A stretch of 64,000 nucleotides of DNA from an uncultured Campylobacter sp. (GTDB taxonomy: Bacteria; Campylobacterota; Campylobacteria; Campylobacterales; Campylobacteraceae), in the NCBI RefSeq assembly GCF_963526985.1, contig NZ_CAURPW010000004.1, positions 124,001-188,000 of the forward strand, given 5' to 3'. The translations under genes were made by a program, and so were the position numbers. Below, piece after piece: positions 15,238 to 25,109 of the stretch (the first letter of the stretch is position 1; each line of letters begins with the position of its first letter). A model generated the notes under the pieces. That model saw only the letters and a list, made by a program, of their open reading frames with translations, was not told where the DNA came from and did no database searches.

Positions 15238-16222
15238 AATTTTAATCTTTTTAGCGCTTATAAATTTTGCCGCCGCGCAACAGCTTTTAAACGTCTCTTA
15301 CGACGCGACGCGGGAGCTTTTTAAAGAATATAACGCGCTTTTCGTTAAATACTACGAGCAAAAAAGCGGCAAAAAGATTAAAATTTTACAAAGCCACGGC
15401 GGTAGCGGCGCGCAGGCTAGGATGCTAATAGACGGATTAAAAGCCGACGTCGCGACGCTGGCTCTTGCTTACGACATTAACGCCGTCGCGCGAAAAAGCG
15501 GCGCTTTGGACGCTTCGTGGCAAGAAGAGCTCCCGCTAAACTCCGCGCCTTACAACTCCACGATCGTATTTTTGGTTAGAAAAGGCAATCCAAAAGGTAT
15601 AAAAGACTGGGACGATCTAGTAAGAAACGACGTAAAAATCGTAACTCCAAATCCCAAAACATCAGGCGGCGCGAGGTATAACCACCTAGCCGCATACGCC
15701 TACGCGGCGGCTAAATTTGACGGAGACGAGGATAAAATTCGCGAATTTTTGGTTAAACTTTACGCCAACGCTCCCGTACTAGACGCAGGCGCTCGCGGAT
15801 CGGCAAACACTTTCATACGCCGCGGTATCGGCGACGCGATGATCGCTTGGGAAAACGAAGCGTATCTTAGCAAAGCAAGGCTAGGAGAGGACGAGTTTGA
15901 GATTATCTACCCAAGCCTTAGCATCCTAGCGCAGCCTCCTGTCGCGGTTTTAAGCAAAAACGCCGCCGCAAACGGCAACGTCCCGATTGCTCGCGAATAT
16001 CTGGCGCGCCTTTATTTGCCTGACGCGCAGGAGATTATCGCAAAAAATTTCTTCCGCCCGACGGACGAAAGCGTCGCTAAAAAATACGAGAAAATTTTCC
16101 CGCGAATAAATTTAATAAGCATAGAGAGCTTTGGCGGTTGGGACGCGGCGCAAAAGCGGCATTTTAGCGATGGGGGCGAGTTTGATAAAATTTACGAGAT
16201 CGTAGCAAAGGGCAAAAAATGA
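15230..16222 (+). CDS. sbp: Sulfate/thiosulfate-binding periplasmic protein
   Basis: 330 residues with a short signal peptide (MNKILIFLALINFAAA then QQ). The mature part starts LLNVSYDATRELF and contains QSHGGSGAQARMLIDGLKAD and NPKTSGGARYNHLAAYAYA, both diagnostic of the Sbp/CysP family, in which serine and glycine hydroxyl and amide groups hold sulfate. The start is a TTG at 15230 with AAAGGA six bases upstream, overlapping cysG. It feeds the CysTWA transporter encoded next. Sbp and CysP cannot be told apart safely from sequence alone. Confidence 0.9.
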   Translation: MNKILIFLALINFAAAQQLLNVSYDATRELFKEYNALFVKYYEQKSGKKIKILQSHGGSGAQARMLIDGLKADVATLALAYDINAVARKSGALDASWQEELPLNSAPYNSTIVFLVRKGNPKGIKDWDDLVRNDVKIVTPNPKTSGGARYNHLAAYAYAAAKFDGDEDKIREFLVKLYANAPVLDAGARGSANTFIRRGIGDAMIAWENEAYLSKARLGEDEFEIIYPSLSILAQPPVAVLSKNAAANGNVPIAREYLARLYLPDAQEIIAKNFFRPTDESVAKKYEKIFPRINLISIESFGGWDAAQKRHFSDGGEFDKIYEIVAKGKK

Positions 16223-17046
16223 GAAAATTTTTACTTAAAAAGCCCTCTATTTTGCCGGGATTTAATATCTGCTTCGGCCTTGGCGCCAGCTACGTTTGCT
16301 TTTTGGTTTTACTACCGCTGGTGGCTCTGGGCGCTTTTAGCTTTAAGGGCGGCATAGGCGAAATTTTAGCCGTTATCAGCGATCCTCGCGTATTATCGGC
16401 GCTTAAATTTTCATTTACGGCTTCATTCGTCGCCGCCGCGATAAATTCGCTTTTCGGTTTTATTATCGCGTGGTGCTTGGCGCGTTACGAATTTTGGGGC
16501 AAGGGCTTTATTAGCTCGCTCATAGATATTCCTTTTGCGCTACCTACGGCGGTAGCGGGGATTTGCCTGGCGTATTTATTTTCGCATGGCGGCGTTATGG
16601 GCGCTACGCTTTTAAGGCTCGGCATAGATTTGCAAGGGGCGGATTTCACTTGCGTCGTAATCGTTTTGATATTCGTAGGTATGCCGTTTGTAGTGCGGAC
16701 GACGGAGCCCGTTATAAAAGATTTTGATAAACAAGTGCTTGAAGCGGCCGAAAATTTAGGCGCGAATTTTTGGCAAATTTTTAGGCTAATAATGCTTCCA
16801 AGCCTGCTTCCGTCCTTGATAACGGGCTTTGCGCTAGCCTTTGCAAGAGGCCTTGGCGAATACGGCTCGGTCATTTTTATTTCGAGCAACATCCCTTTTA
16901 AAAGCGAAATTTTACCCGTTTTAATCGTCTCGCGCCTAGATAGTTTTAATTATCAAGAAGCCGCCGTAATCGGATTTTTTATGATTTTAGTAGCATTTGC
17001 CTCGCTATTTTTGATAAATTTCATACAAAAAAAGGTCGCAAAATGA
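16219..17046 (+). CDS. cysT: Sulfate ABC transporter permease CysT
   Basis: 275 residues with about six membrane helices. The cytoplasmic EAA loop that docks on the ATPase reads EAAENLGANFWQIFRLIMLP near residue 178, and GLGEYGSVIFIS near 213 is conserved in CysT. It forms the membrane channel with CysW. The start ATGA overlaps the stop of the binding-protein gene, and its own end overlaps cysW by four bases, so translation is coupled. Confidence 0.92.
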   Translation: MRKFLLKKPSILPGFNICFGLGASYVCFLVLLPLVALGAFSFKGGIGEILAVISDPRVLSALKFSFTASFVAAAINSLFGFIIAWCLARYEFWGKGFISSLIDIPFALPTAVAGICLAYLFSHGGVMGATLLRLGIDLQGADFTCVVIVLIFVGMPFVVRTTEPVIKDFDKQVLEAAENLGANFWQIFRLIMLPSLLPSLITGFALAFARGLGEYGSVIFISSNIPFKSEILPVLIVSRLDSFNYQEAAVIGFFMILVAFASLFLINFIQKKVAK

Positions 17047-17849
17047 GCGAACCGAAAATTTTAAAGCCCGTTTTGCTTTTAATTAGCGCCGCGTTTTTAT
17101 TCGTTTTTATCGCGCTTCCGCTTTATACCATCGTATCAGAAGCCCTAAAAGACGGGCTTAGCGGCTATTTTAGCGCGATTAGCGACGATTACGCGATTAG
17201 CGCGGTAAAGCTTAGCCTGCTTTGCGCGGGATTTTGCGTGGTTATAAATACCGTATTTGGCGTTATGATAGCCTACGCGGCGGCGAAATTCGAGTTTCGC
17301 GGCAAGACTATGCTACTTACGCTTTTAGATATGCCCTTTGCCGTTTCGCCCGTTATCGCAGGGCTAATGTTCGTGCTGCTTTTTGGAAATAGCGGCTTTT
17401 TGGGAAAATTTTTTAGCGCGCTAAATTTCGACGTGATTTTTGCGCTGCCGGGTATTTTGCTAGCTAGCGCGTTCGTTACCTTTCCGTTTGTAGCCAAGGA
17501 GACGCTTTTGTTAATGCAAGAGCAAGGAAATAGCGAGGAAGAGGCGGCGTTTAGCCTGGGGGCGGGCGGACTTCGCACGTTTTTTAGCGTTACGCTACCG
17601 AACATAAAATGGGGGCTATTTTACGGCGTAGTGCTAACAAACGCCAGAGCGATGGGCGAATTCGGCGCCGTGGCGGTCGTAAGCGGCAAGATAATCGGGC
17701 TAACTACTACGATGCCCCTTTATATAGAAATTTTATACAGCGATTATCTTTACGTAGCGGCTTTTAGCGTAGCTAGCTTGTTGCTGCTGCTCTCGGTAGT
17801 CACGCTGGCGCTCAAATTTTTAGTTCAAAAAGCTAGCAAAAGGGGCTAA
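17043..17849 (+). CDS. cysW: Sulfate ABC transporter permease CysW
   Basis: 268 residues, about six membrane helices. The EAA loop is EEEAAFSLGAGGLRTFFSVTLP near residue 165, followed by RAMGEFGAVAVVSG near 198, the CysW signature. It pairs with CysT. The stop is directly followed by the cysA start. Confidence 0.92.
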   Translation: MSEPKILKPVLLLISAAFLFVFIALPLYTIVSEALKDGLSGYFSAISDDYAISAVKLSLLCAGFCVVINTVFGVMIAYAAAKFEFRGKTMLLTLLDMPFAVSPVIAGLMFVLLFGNSGFLGKFFSALNFDVIFALPGILLASAFVTFPFVAKETLLLMQEQGNSEEEAAFSLGAGGLRTFFSVTLPNIKWGLFYGVVLTNARAMGEFGAVAVVSGKIIGLTTTMPLYIEILYSDYLYVAAFSVASLLLLLSVVTLALKFLVQKASKRG

Positions 17850-18899
17850 ATGGGTATAAAAATATCGAATTTAAATAAAATTTTCGGCGATTTCGTCGCT
17901 CTTAAAAACGTAAATTTAGAGATAAACAAAGGCGAGCTAACCGCGCTTTTAGGACCTAGCGGCAGCGGCAAAACGACGCTACTTCGCATAATCGCGGGCT
18001 TAGAAAGCGCCGATAGCGGCGAAATCTCGTTTTTCGGCGAAAACGTCAGCCGCAAAAGCATAAAAGAACGCGGCATAGGCTTTGTTTTTCAGCACTACGC
18101 GCTATTTAGGCATATGAGCGTGTTTGATAATATAGCGTTTGGACTAAACGTCCGTCCAAAAGCCTCGCGCCCGAGCAAAGACGAGATAAAGCAGCGCGTC
18201 ATGCACCTGCTAAAAATGATCCAGCTAGAAAGCTTGGCGGGGCGCTTCCCAGATGAGCTAAGCGGCGGGCAAAAACAGCGCGTGGCGCTAGCTAGGGCGC
18301 TAGCGGTGGAGCCTAAAATTTTGCTGTTAGACGAGCCGTTTGGGGCGCTAGACGCAAAGGTTAGAGCAGATCTGCGCAGGTGGCTAAGAAAACTACACGA
18401 CGAGATTCAGATTACTAGCGTGTTCGTTACGCATGATCAAGAAGAAGCGCTAGAAGTAAGCGATAAAATAGTCGTGATGAATAAAGGCGAGATCCAGCAA
18501 GTAGGCACGCCCGTAGACGTTTACGAAAAACCGGCCAATCCTTTCGTGTATAGCTTTTTGGGCAACGTAAATCTCTTTCGCGGCAGAGTGGGCGCTGATG
18601 GTATCGTAAGCGACGAGAGCGCGGGAGATCTGCTTTTCGTGCGGCCTCACGAGATAGAGCTTGGCTTTGAATACAGCGCCGGCTCTAAAAAAGGCGAGAT
18701 CGTGCATAGCCGAATTTTAGGCTCTCGCATTAGGCTTGATATTAAGATGCAAGAAAGCGCGGATATGGTCGAGGTCGATATCACGAGCGCGAAATTTAAA
18801 GACATAAAAGAGAAAAATTTAAAATTCGTATATCTAAATTTTACTAGCGTGCATAGCTACTCGCAAGAGGACGGGAGTTTTTGTGATTACTACATATAA
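17850..18899 (+). CDS. cysA: Sulfate/thiosulfate import ATP-binding protein CysA
   Basis: 349 residues. Walker A GPSGSGKT near residue 35, ABC signature LSGGQKQR near 135, Walker B ILLLDEPFGALDAK near 155 and switch histidine VTHDQEEA near 191. A C-terminal regulatory extension of about 100 residues follows, with RPHEIELG near 267. It powers sulfate import through CysTW. It begins one base after the cysW stop and its 3' end overlaps cysH by 17 bases. Confidence 0.94.
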   Translation: MGIKISNLNKIFGDFVALKNVNLEINKGELTALLGPSGSGKTTLLRIIAGLESADSGEISFFGENVSRKSIKERGIGFVFQHYALFRHMSVFDNIAFGLNVRPKASRPSKDEIKQRVMHLLKMIQLESLAGRFPDELSGGQKQRVALARALAVEPKILLLDEPFGALDAKVRADLRRWLRKLHDEIQITSVFVTHDQEEALEVSDKIVVMNKGEIQQVGTPVDVYEKPANPFVYSFLGNVNLFRGRVGADGIVSDESAGDLLFVRPHEIELGFEYSAGSKKGEIVHSRILGSRIRLDIKMQESADMVEVDITSAKFKDIKEKNLKFVYLNFTSVHSYSQEDGSFCDYYI

Positions 18900-19575
18900 T
18901 GAAGCGACGTCGCGTTTGGCGGCGGTTTTGGCAGAGATAAAGGGACGCGTCGCGCTGGCATTTTCGCACCAGATAGAGGACTGTATCGCGATAGATATGG
19001 CTCTAAAATCGGGCTTTGATCTAGATAGGCTTGAAATTTTTACCCTCGATACGCATAAGCTTTTTAAAGAGAGTTTAGAGTATCAAAAAGAGGTAGAGAA
19101 ATTTTTCGGTATTAAGATAAAAACATACGCCATTAGCGGCGAGACGCTAGCCCAAGTGGACGAAAAGATCGGGCAATGGGGCATGAGAGATAGCGTAGAA
19201 AACCGCAAATTTTGTTGCCATCAGCGAAAAATGATCCCTTTGCGCGAGGCGCTAAATAAAAAAGAGGCGTGGATAAGCGGCATAAGGGCGGCTCAAAGCG
19301 TAACTAGAACGGGCGTTAGCCTGTGCGAAACGGACGCGAATTTTAATTTAAAAAAAATCAACCCGTTATTTGATTTTAGCGACGAGTTTATGTGGGGCGT
19401 CGCGCGCGAGCTAAATTTGCCCGTAAACGAGCTTTATGCGAAAGGATACGCCAGTATCGGCTGCGAGCCCTGTACCCGCGCGATAAAACCGGGCGAGGAT
19501 ATACGCGCGGGCAGGTGGTGGTGGGAGAATCCTAACCACAAAGAGTGCGGGCTGCATATAAAAGGGCGGGATTAA
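18883..19575 (+). CDS. cysH: Adenylyl-sulfate (APS) reductase, assimilatory
   Basis: 230 residues of the PAPS/APS reductase family. The CC pair (KFCCHQRK, about residue 109) plus GCEPC (about 192) and ECGLH at the C-terminus mark the 4Fe-4S type that uses APS directly, with ECGLH holding the reactive cysteine. It reduces APS to sulfite with thioredoxin. No APS kinase (cysC) is in the cluster, which agrees with an APS route. The start is GTG at 18883 inside cysA, with GGGAG just upstream. It is the last gene of the first transcription block. Confidence 0.9.
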   Translation: MITTYNEATSRLAAVLAEIKGRVALAFSHQIEDCIAIDMALKSGFDLDRLEIFTLDTHKLFKESLEYQKEVEKFFGIKIKTYAISGETLAQVDEKIGQWGMRDSVENRKFCCHQRKMIPLREALNKKEAWISGIRAAQSVTRTGVSLCETDANFNLKKINPLFDFSDEFMWGVARELNLPVNELYAKGYASIGCEPCTRAIKPGEDIRAGRWWWENPNHKECGLHIKGRD

Positions 19576-19989
19576 ATTTTGTAGCCGTCGGCTCGTCTTG
19601 CGAGCGTCTTTGAAAGAGATTTTTGCTTTTCTTTGCTCGCAACTGCAAGCAGAAGAAAATTTTAATCCGCGACAGGATTTATACCTGGTCTCGATTAAAT
19701 TTTTGCACGACTTTTAAATCCGTCTCGCGATACTTCGCCTTAGCTCTTTGCGCTCGAATTTGAGGTCAAATTCGGCTTTAAATTTTACGCGCCTAGACCC
19801 GCATCTTGACGGCGCTAAATTTAGCTATGTAGCCGGTGCAAGCGCGAAAAAGCGGGAGTTAGCGCCCGCAAGCGAAGTTAGCGAGAAAACAAGCGGGCGG
19901 ACGAAATAGCGAGCTAAAAAAGCCCAAATTTAAACGGCGAATTTCAGGTCGCCGCTAAAAAGCAGTTAAATTTAAGAAAAAGGAGAAAT
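19576..19989. other. Gap between cysH and cysD
   Basis: About 410 bases with no open frame I would call and no clear terminator or tRNA. The end carries AAAAAGGAG, the ribosome site of cysD. A promoter for cysDN is likely here, but I cannot place it. Confidence 0.4.
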
Positions 19990-20892
19990 ATGCAAAATTT
20001 AACCCATCTTCAAGCCCTAGAAGCGCAGTCGATACATATAATGCGCGAAGTGGTCGCGGAGTTTAAAAATCCGGCGATGCTTTATAGTATCGGTAAGGAT
20101 AGCTCCGTGATGCTGCACTTGTTGCAAAAGGCGTTTTATCCCGCCGTGCCGCCCGTGCCGCTGGTGCACGTCGATACGCTGTGGAAATTTCGCGAGATGA
20201 TAGAGTTTCGCGACCGCAGAGCCAAAGAAAGCGGTATGAAGCTAATCGTCTACGTAAATCCAAAAGGCGAACAGATGGGCATTTCGCCTTTTATACACGG
20301 CAGCTCCATGCACACGGATATCATGAAAACGCAGGGGCTAAAACAGATGCTAGATACGTATAAATTTGACGCCGTTTTCGGCGGAGCTAGGCGCGACGAG
20401 GAGAAGTCCCGCGCAAAAGAGCGTATCTACTCGTTTCGCGATAAATTTCACCGTTGGGACCCTAAAAATCAGCGTCCCGAGCTATGGAATATCTACAACG
20501 GCCGCATAAAGGAAAATGAAAGTATCCGCGTATTTCCGCTTAGCAACTGGACCGAGCTTGATATTTGGCAGTACATAATGCTTGAAAATATCCCGATTCC
20601 AAGCCTGTATTTTGCCAAAGTCCGCCCCGTCGTAGAGTATAAGGGCGCTAAAATTTTAGTAGACGACGAGCGAATGCCCGCACAGCTTAGAGCCTCCGCC
20701 AAAGACGAGCTGGTGCGCTTTCGCACGCTAGGCTGCTACCCGCTAACGGGAGCCATTAGCTCAGACGCCGATACGCTAGAAAAGATCGTAGCCGAGCTTT
20801 TGGTAGCAAACAGCGGCGAGCGCCAAGGCAGGCTCATAGACTCAGACGAAGGCTCGTCGATGGAAGCAAAAAAACAAGAGGGGTATTTTTAA
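19990..20892 (+). CDS. cysD: Sulfate adenylyltransferase subunit 2 (ATP sulfurylase, catalytic)
   Basis: 300 residues, the usual CysD length. The PP-loop YSIGKDSSVMLHL near residue 32 binds ATP; GGARRDEEKSRAKERIYSFR near 132 is invariant in CysD. It makes APS from sulfate and ATP, helped by GTP hydrolysis in CysN. A strong AAGGAG precedes the ATG. The stop shares a base with the cysN start (TAATG), so the two subunits are made together. Confidence 0.96.
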   Translation: MQNLTHLQALEAQSIHIMREVVAEFKNPAMLYSIGKDSSVMLHLLQKAFYPAVPPVPLVHVDTLWKFREMIEFRDRRAKESGMKLIVYVNPKGEQMGISPFIHGSSMHTDIMKTQGLKQMLDTYKFDAVFGGARRDEEKSRAKERIYSFRDKFHRWDPKNQRPELWNIYNGRIKENESIRVFPLSNWTELDIWQYIMLENIPIPSLYFAKVRPVVEYKGAKILVDDERMPAQLRASAKDELVRFRTLGCYPLTGAISSDADTLEKIVAELLVANSGERQGRLIDSDEGSSMEAKKQEGYF

Positions 20893-22316
20893 TGGATTTG
20901 AGAGAATTTTTAAAGCGAAACGAGAGCGTAGATATTTTGCGCTTTATCACGTGCGGCAGCGTAGACGACGGCAAATCTACGCTAATAGGCAGGTTGCTTT
21001 ACGACGCTAAGGGCATCTTTGAAGACCAGCTAAACGGCGCCAGGAACGAACGCGGCGAGATAGATTTCGCAAATTTAGTAGACGGACTAGCCAGCGAGCG
21101 CGAACAAGGCATCACGATCGACGTGGCGTATAGATTTTTTAGCACCGATAAGAAAAAATATATCATCGCCGACACTCCAGGCCATGAGCAATACACCAGA
21201 AATATGGCGACTGCCGCGAGTACGGCCGACGTCGCGGTCATTTTAATCGACGCCAGAAAAGGCGTTTTAACGCAGAGCAAGCGCCACTCGTTTATCGCGA
21301 GTTTGCTAGGCATTAGGCACATTATAGTAGCGATAAATAAAATGGACCTGATGGATTTTAGGCAGGACGTTTTTGAGGACATTAAGAGCGATTATCTAAA
21401 AATGAGCCGAAATTTACCTCATAGCGAGCGGATAAAATTCGACTTTATCCCCATTAGCGCGCTAAACGGCGATAATATCTTAAAAAATAGCGAAAACACG
21501 CCGTGGTATAAAGGGCTTGCGTTACTGCCGACGCTAGACGCGCTAGACGTTAGCCCTGACCGCCCTAGCGAGTTTAGATTTGCCGTGCAGTACGTAAATC
21601 GCCCGCATCTAAATTTCCGCGGCTACTGCGGCACCATAACGGGCGGCGAAATCCGCGAAAACGACGAAGTAGTCGTACTGCCGTCAAATAAAAAAGCGCG
21701 CGTAAAATCCATAGTAACGACCGATAACCTAGACCTTGGCGTCAAAGGCAAAGACGACGCGTTTAAAACCGCGCCTCAAGCCTTTGCGCCCCAAGCTATC
21801 ACGCTTTGCCTCGACCGCGAGGTAGACGTTAGCCGCGGCGATATGATAGCAAAGCCCGCAAATTTACCGCGCGTAACGCGAAAATTTAACGCAAATATCG
21901 TCTGGATGAACGAAGCGCCGCTAACGCCCGGCGAGCAGTATCTAATCAAAATCAACTCAAACTTGATAAACGCGCAGTTTGACGAAATTTTATATAAACG
22001 CGACGTTAATAATTTTGAAAAGCTTAAGGCCGAACGCTTGGAGCTAAACGACATCGCAAAATGCGCCGTGAGCCTAGATAAGAGCGTATGCGCGGATCTA
22101 TACGAGCAAAACCGCCAAGGCGGCTCTTTTATCGTGATTGACCGCTATAACAACGCGACGCTTGGCGCGGGTATGATAACGGAGTTTTTGGGCGATGGGC
22201 ATGACGGCGAATTTGACGCTAAAAACGCTTCAAACCGCGAGTATAGCGACGCCGAAAGGGAGCTAAACGCTTACGTTAGAAAATTTTATCCCGAGTGGGA
22301 ATGCAAGCAAATTTAG
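20892..22316 (+). CDS. cysN: Sulfate adenylyltransferase subunit 1 (GTPase)
   Basis: 474 residues, an elongation-factor-like GTPase. G1 GSVDDGKST near residue 22, switch region EREQGITIDVAYR near 73, G3 DTPGHEQYTRNMATAAS near 99 and G4 NKMDLM near 154 are all present. The C-terminal half has EF-Tu-like beta barrels. It is CysN alone, without a fused CysC kinase, in keeping with the APS reductase next door. Confidence 0.96.
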   Translation: MDLREFLKRNESVDILRFITCGSVDDGKSTLIGRLLYDAKGIFEDQLNGARNERGEIDFANLVDGLASEREQGITIDVAYRFFSTDKKKYIIADTPGHEQYTRNMATAASTADVAVILIDARKGVLTQSKRHSFIASLLGIRHIIVAINKMDLMDFRQDVFEDIKSDYLKMSRNLPHSERIKFDFIPISALNGDNILKNSENTPWYKGLALLPTLDALDVSPDRPSEFRFAVQYVNRPHLNFRGYCGTITGGEIRENDEVVVLPSNKKARVKSIVTTDNLDLGVKGKDDAFKTAPQAFAPQAITLCLDREVDVSRGDMIAKPANLPRVTRKFNANIVWMNEAPLTPGEQYLIKINSNLINAQFDEILYKRDVNNFEKLKAERLELNDIAKCAVSLDKSVCADLYEQNRQGGSFIVIDRYNNATLGAGMITEFLGDGHDGEFDAKNASNREYSDAERELNAYVRKFYPEWECKQI

Positions 22317-22343
22317 CCCGCTTCCCACTCAAACGGGCGGGCT
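22315..22343 (+). terminator. Hairpin at the end of cysN
   Basis: AGCCCGC at the cysN stop pairs with GCGGGCT at 22337-22343. A second GC-rich pairing GGGCGG / CCGCCC overlaps on the right side. No T run follows, so it is only a probable transcription end. The rest of the gap to 22673 shows nothing recognisable. Confidence 0.45.
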
Positions 22344-22673
22344 GGTCCGCCCTAGGCGCTTCAAATCGTAACTACTACGGCGTATTAAGCAAATAAAGCC
22401 CAAAAACGCGAAAATACGAAAATACGCACAAAGGGCTTAAAATTTTCGCTTATTTATCTTTAAACCCAAATTTAAGCTATTTGTCATAAAAACGCCTAAA
22501 ATTTGCTTCTAGCTCTTAAAAATACCGGCTCGATTAAAATTTGCCAAATTTTAGCCGCAAGGCTCGGCCTATTTACGCAAACCGAAAATAGCGGTAAATT
22601 TAAAGCAGGTTTTTCGGATATGAGCGATAAACTCAGCCCCGCAAGCGAGGCTAAATTTGATCAAATTTTGTAG

Positions 22674-25100
22674 TTATTTTGCGACGAATGCATTTTTTAG
22701 CACGTCTTCGATGACGTCCACGGGTAAAATTTGCATATCGTTTTTGACGTCTTGCGGGATATCGCCTAGGTCGCGTTCATAGTTTTTACGCGGTATCAGA
22801 GCGGTTTTGATACCGGCCTTATGCGCGGCTATGAGTTTTTCTTTTAGCCCGCCGATAGGCAGCACGCGGCCGCTGAGCGTGATCTCGCCCGTCATCGCCA
22901 CGTCGCTTCGAACTTTGGTATCAGTTAGGATCGAGGCGATTGCCGTCACCATCGTGATACCCGCACTCGGCCCGTCTTTTGGCGTAGCGCCCTCGGGCAC
23001 GTGGATATGCAGATCATATCGGCGATACACTTCGCTAGGGCTTAGCTCTTTTTTCACGCCGTCTTTGACGTCATCAGGCAGGCTCGGGATGATTTTAGAG
23101 GGCACTTTTATCTTTTTAGCGTCGATTAGCACCTTAACGAGACTAAATGCTATATACGCGCTTTCTTTCATCACCTCGCCCAAAGACCCCGTGATCTGCA
23201 GGCCGCCTTTGCCCTGTATGCGTATAGCTTCGATCTTTAGCACGTCGCCGCCCACGCTCGTCCACGCTAGCCCGTTTACCTGACCGATTTGCGGCTTTTT
23301 ATCCGCATGCTCGATCTCATAAACCTTCTTTTCTAAAAACTCGCTTAAATTTTTAGTCGTCACGGTTATCTTTTGCGCGTCGCCTTCGAGCAGCCTTTTT
23401 GCCGCCTTTCTAAATATATCCGCCAGACGGCGGCGTAGATTTCGCACCCCGCTTTCTCGCGTATAGTCCGAGATGATGAGACTTAGTACGTCTTTACCTA
23501 AGGTCACTTCGCCGGGCTTTAGGCCGTGTTTTTTTAGCTCTTGAGGGATTAGATATTTTTTAGCGATCTCAAATTTTTCCTGCGGCGTATAGGAGCTAAG
23601 CTCGATAAACTCCATCCTGTCGCGCAGTGCCGGCGGTATGGCGCCGACGTCGTTTGCAGTCGCTACGAAAACGACCTTGCTTAGGTCGATATTAAAATTT
23701 AAATAATAATCTCTAAATTTGTTATTTTGCTCAGGATCTAGGATCTCCAGCAGTACCGCCGTCGGGTCGCCGCGAAAGCTCCTGCCGACTTTATCTATCT
23801 CGTCTAGCACGATGACGGGATTCATCTGTTTAGCCTCTATCAGCCCCTGCACGATACGACCGGGCATCGCGCCTATGTAGGTGCGGCGATGTCCGCGCAG
23901 CTCGTTTACGTCCTCAAGGCCACCCAAAGCCACGCGCACTAGCTCGCGCTTTAGCGCCCTTGCGATAGAGTTTGCCAGGCTCGTTTTACCGACGCCCGGA
24001 GGCCCCGCAAAGCACAAGATCGCTCCGTTATTTACCTTGCCCGCGACGCCTCGCAGCTGCAAAAGCTCGCGCAGAGCAAAGTACTCCTCTATCCTATCTT
24101 TTGGCCTTTCAAGCCCGTAGTGATCGGCATTTAGCTGCTTTGCGACTTCCTGCACGCTTAGTTTTTTATTTGCCGTATTTTCAAACGGTACTTCGATTAC
24201 CCAGTCCAGATAGCTTTGTATCGTGTTTGCGTCGGCAGAATCAGGATGTATGCGCGATAGCTTGTCGATTTGCTTTTTTATCTCCTTATACGCATCCTCG
24301 CCCATAAATTTCTTTTTAGCTTCCAGCTTCTTACGGTACTCCTCGATTTCCTCCTCGCGGCTGGTATCTGAGCCCAGTTCTTGCTGTATCTGCTTTAGCT
24401 GCTCTTTTAGAAAGTACTCTTTATTTACCTTATCTATTTTTGAGTGAGCCTTGTTTTTTATCTCGCGCTGGAGTTTATTTGCCTCGATCTCCTCGATAAC
24501 GTAGTCGATGAGCTTTAGCAGCTTTTGCTCCAAATTTTCCTCGATAAAAAACTCGTACGCCGTTTTTTTCTTTAGCCTTAGCGAGCTTAAAATCAGATCG
24601 CAGACGCGACTAGGCTCGGCGCTCTCTTCTATCGTTTTTAAAAGATCGGGCGGGAAAAAGTGGCTAAGCGCGGCCAGATCTCGCACTTTTTCGCGAAGCA
24701 CCGTTAGTAGCGCGTCGCTTTTTGTGTTTTCGGGTCTTTTTTCGTGTAGCACGTCTACGACCGCTCGCAGCGGCTTTTGACCTACTTTTGAGACTATGCG
24801 GCCCTTGCTCGTGCCTTGAAATAAAATTTTTACCCTGCCGTCAGGTAGCGGCACTCGCCTCATTACTGTGCCTATGACGCCAGCATCGTATACGGCGTCA
24901 AATTTCCTAGCGCCCTCGTTTTGCGCCTTCGTCGGCACGACTAGGATGGGGCTCTGCGACTCGAGAGCCGAATTTAGCGCTTCGATATTCTCCTCATCGC
25001 TTAAAAAAAGCGGCGTTATCATAAACGGATACAAAAACAGCTCGTCTTCTACGATGACGGGTAGCTGCGCAGGGAACATTTTTGATTCGTAAATTTGCAA
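22674..25100 (-). CDS. lon: ATP-dependent protease Lon
   Basis: 808 residues with the full Lon layout: N-terminal substrate domain (about 1-200), coiled coil, AAA module with Walker A GPPGVGKT near residue 370 and Walker B VIVLDEIDK, and the C-terminal protease domain with catalytic serine in PKDGPSAG (S712) and lysine K755 in GGLKEKL. It degrades damaged and regulatory proteins in the cytoplasm. The start is a TTG at 25100 with TAGGAG six bases upstream; the next ATG is seven codons in. It follows bamD by nine bases, the lon-bamD order I recall from C. jejuni. Confidence 0.96.
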   Translation of the reverse strand: MQIYESKMFPAQLPVIVEDELFLYPFMITPLFLSDEENIEALNSALESQSPILVVPTKAQNEGARKFDAVYDAGVIGTVMRRVPLPDGRVKILFQGTSKGRIVSKVGQKPLRAVVDVLHEKRPENTKSDALLTVLREKVRDLAALSHFFPPDLLKTIEESAEPSRVCDLILSSLRLKKKTAYEFFIEENLEQKLLKLIDYVIEEIEANKLQREIKNKAHSKIDKVNKEYFLKEQLKQIQQELGSDTSREEEIEEYRKKLEAKKKFMGEDAYKEIKKQIDKLSRIHPDSADANTIQSYLDWVIEVPFENTANKKLSVQEVAKQLNADHYGLERPKDRIEEYFALRELLQLRGVAGKVNNGAILCFAGPPGVGKTSLANSIARALKRELVRVALGGLEDVNELRGHRRTYIGAMPGRIVQGLIEAKQMNPVIVLDEIDKVGRSFRGDPTAVLLEILDPEQNNKFRDYYLNFNIDLSKVVFVATANDVGAIPPALRDRMEFIELSSYTPQEKFEIAKKYLIPQELKKHGLKPGEVTLGKDVLSLIISDYTRESGVRNLRRRLADIFRKAAKRLLEGDAQKITVTTKNLSEFLEKKVYEIEHADKKPQIGQVNGLAWTSVGGDVLKIEAIRIQGKGGLQITGSLGEVMKESAYIAFSLVKVLIDAKKIKVPSKIIPSLPDDVKDGVKKELSPSEVYRRYDLHIHVPEGATPKDGPSAGITMVTAIASILTDTKVRSDVAMTGEITLSGRVLPIGGLKEKLIAAHKAGIKTALIPRKNYERDLGDIPQDVKNDMQILPVDVIEDVLKNAFVAK

Positions 25101-25109
25101 ATTTAGCTC

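Noticed and set aside
22317..22673. Possible gene between cysN and lon
   Set aside because: All frames are short and AAATTT-rich; there is no ribosome site or recognisable motif.
24868..25092. Forward frames over the lon gene
   Set aside because: They mirror the strongly conserved Lon coding sequence on the other strand.
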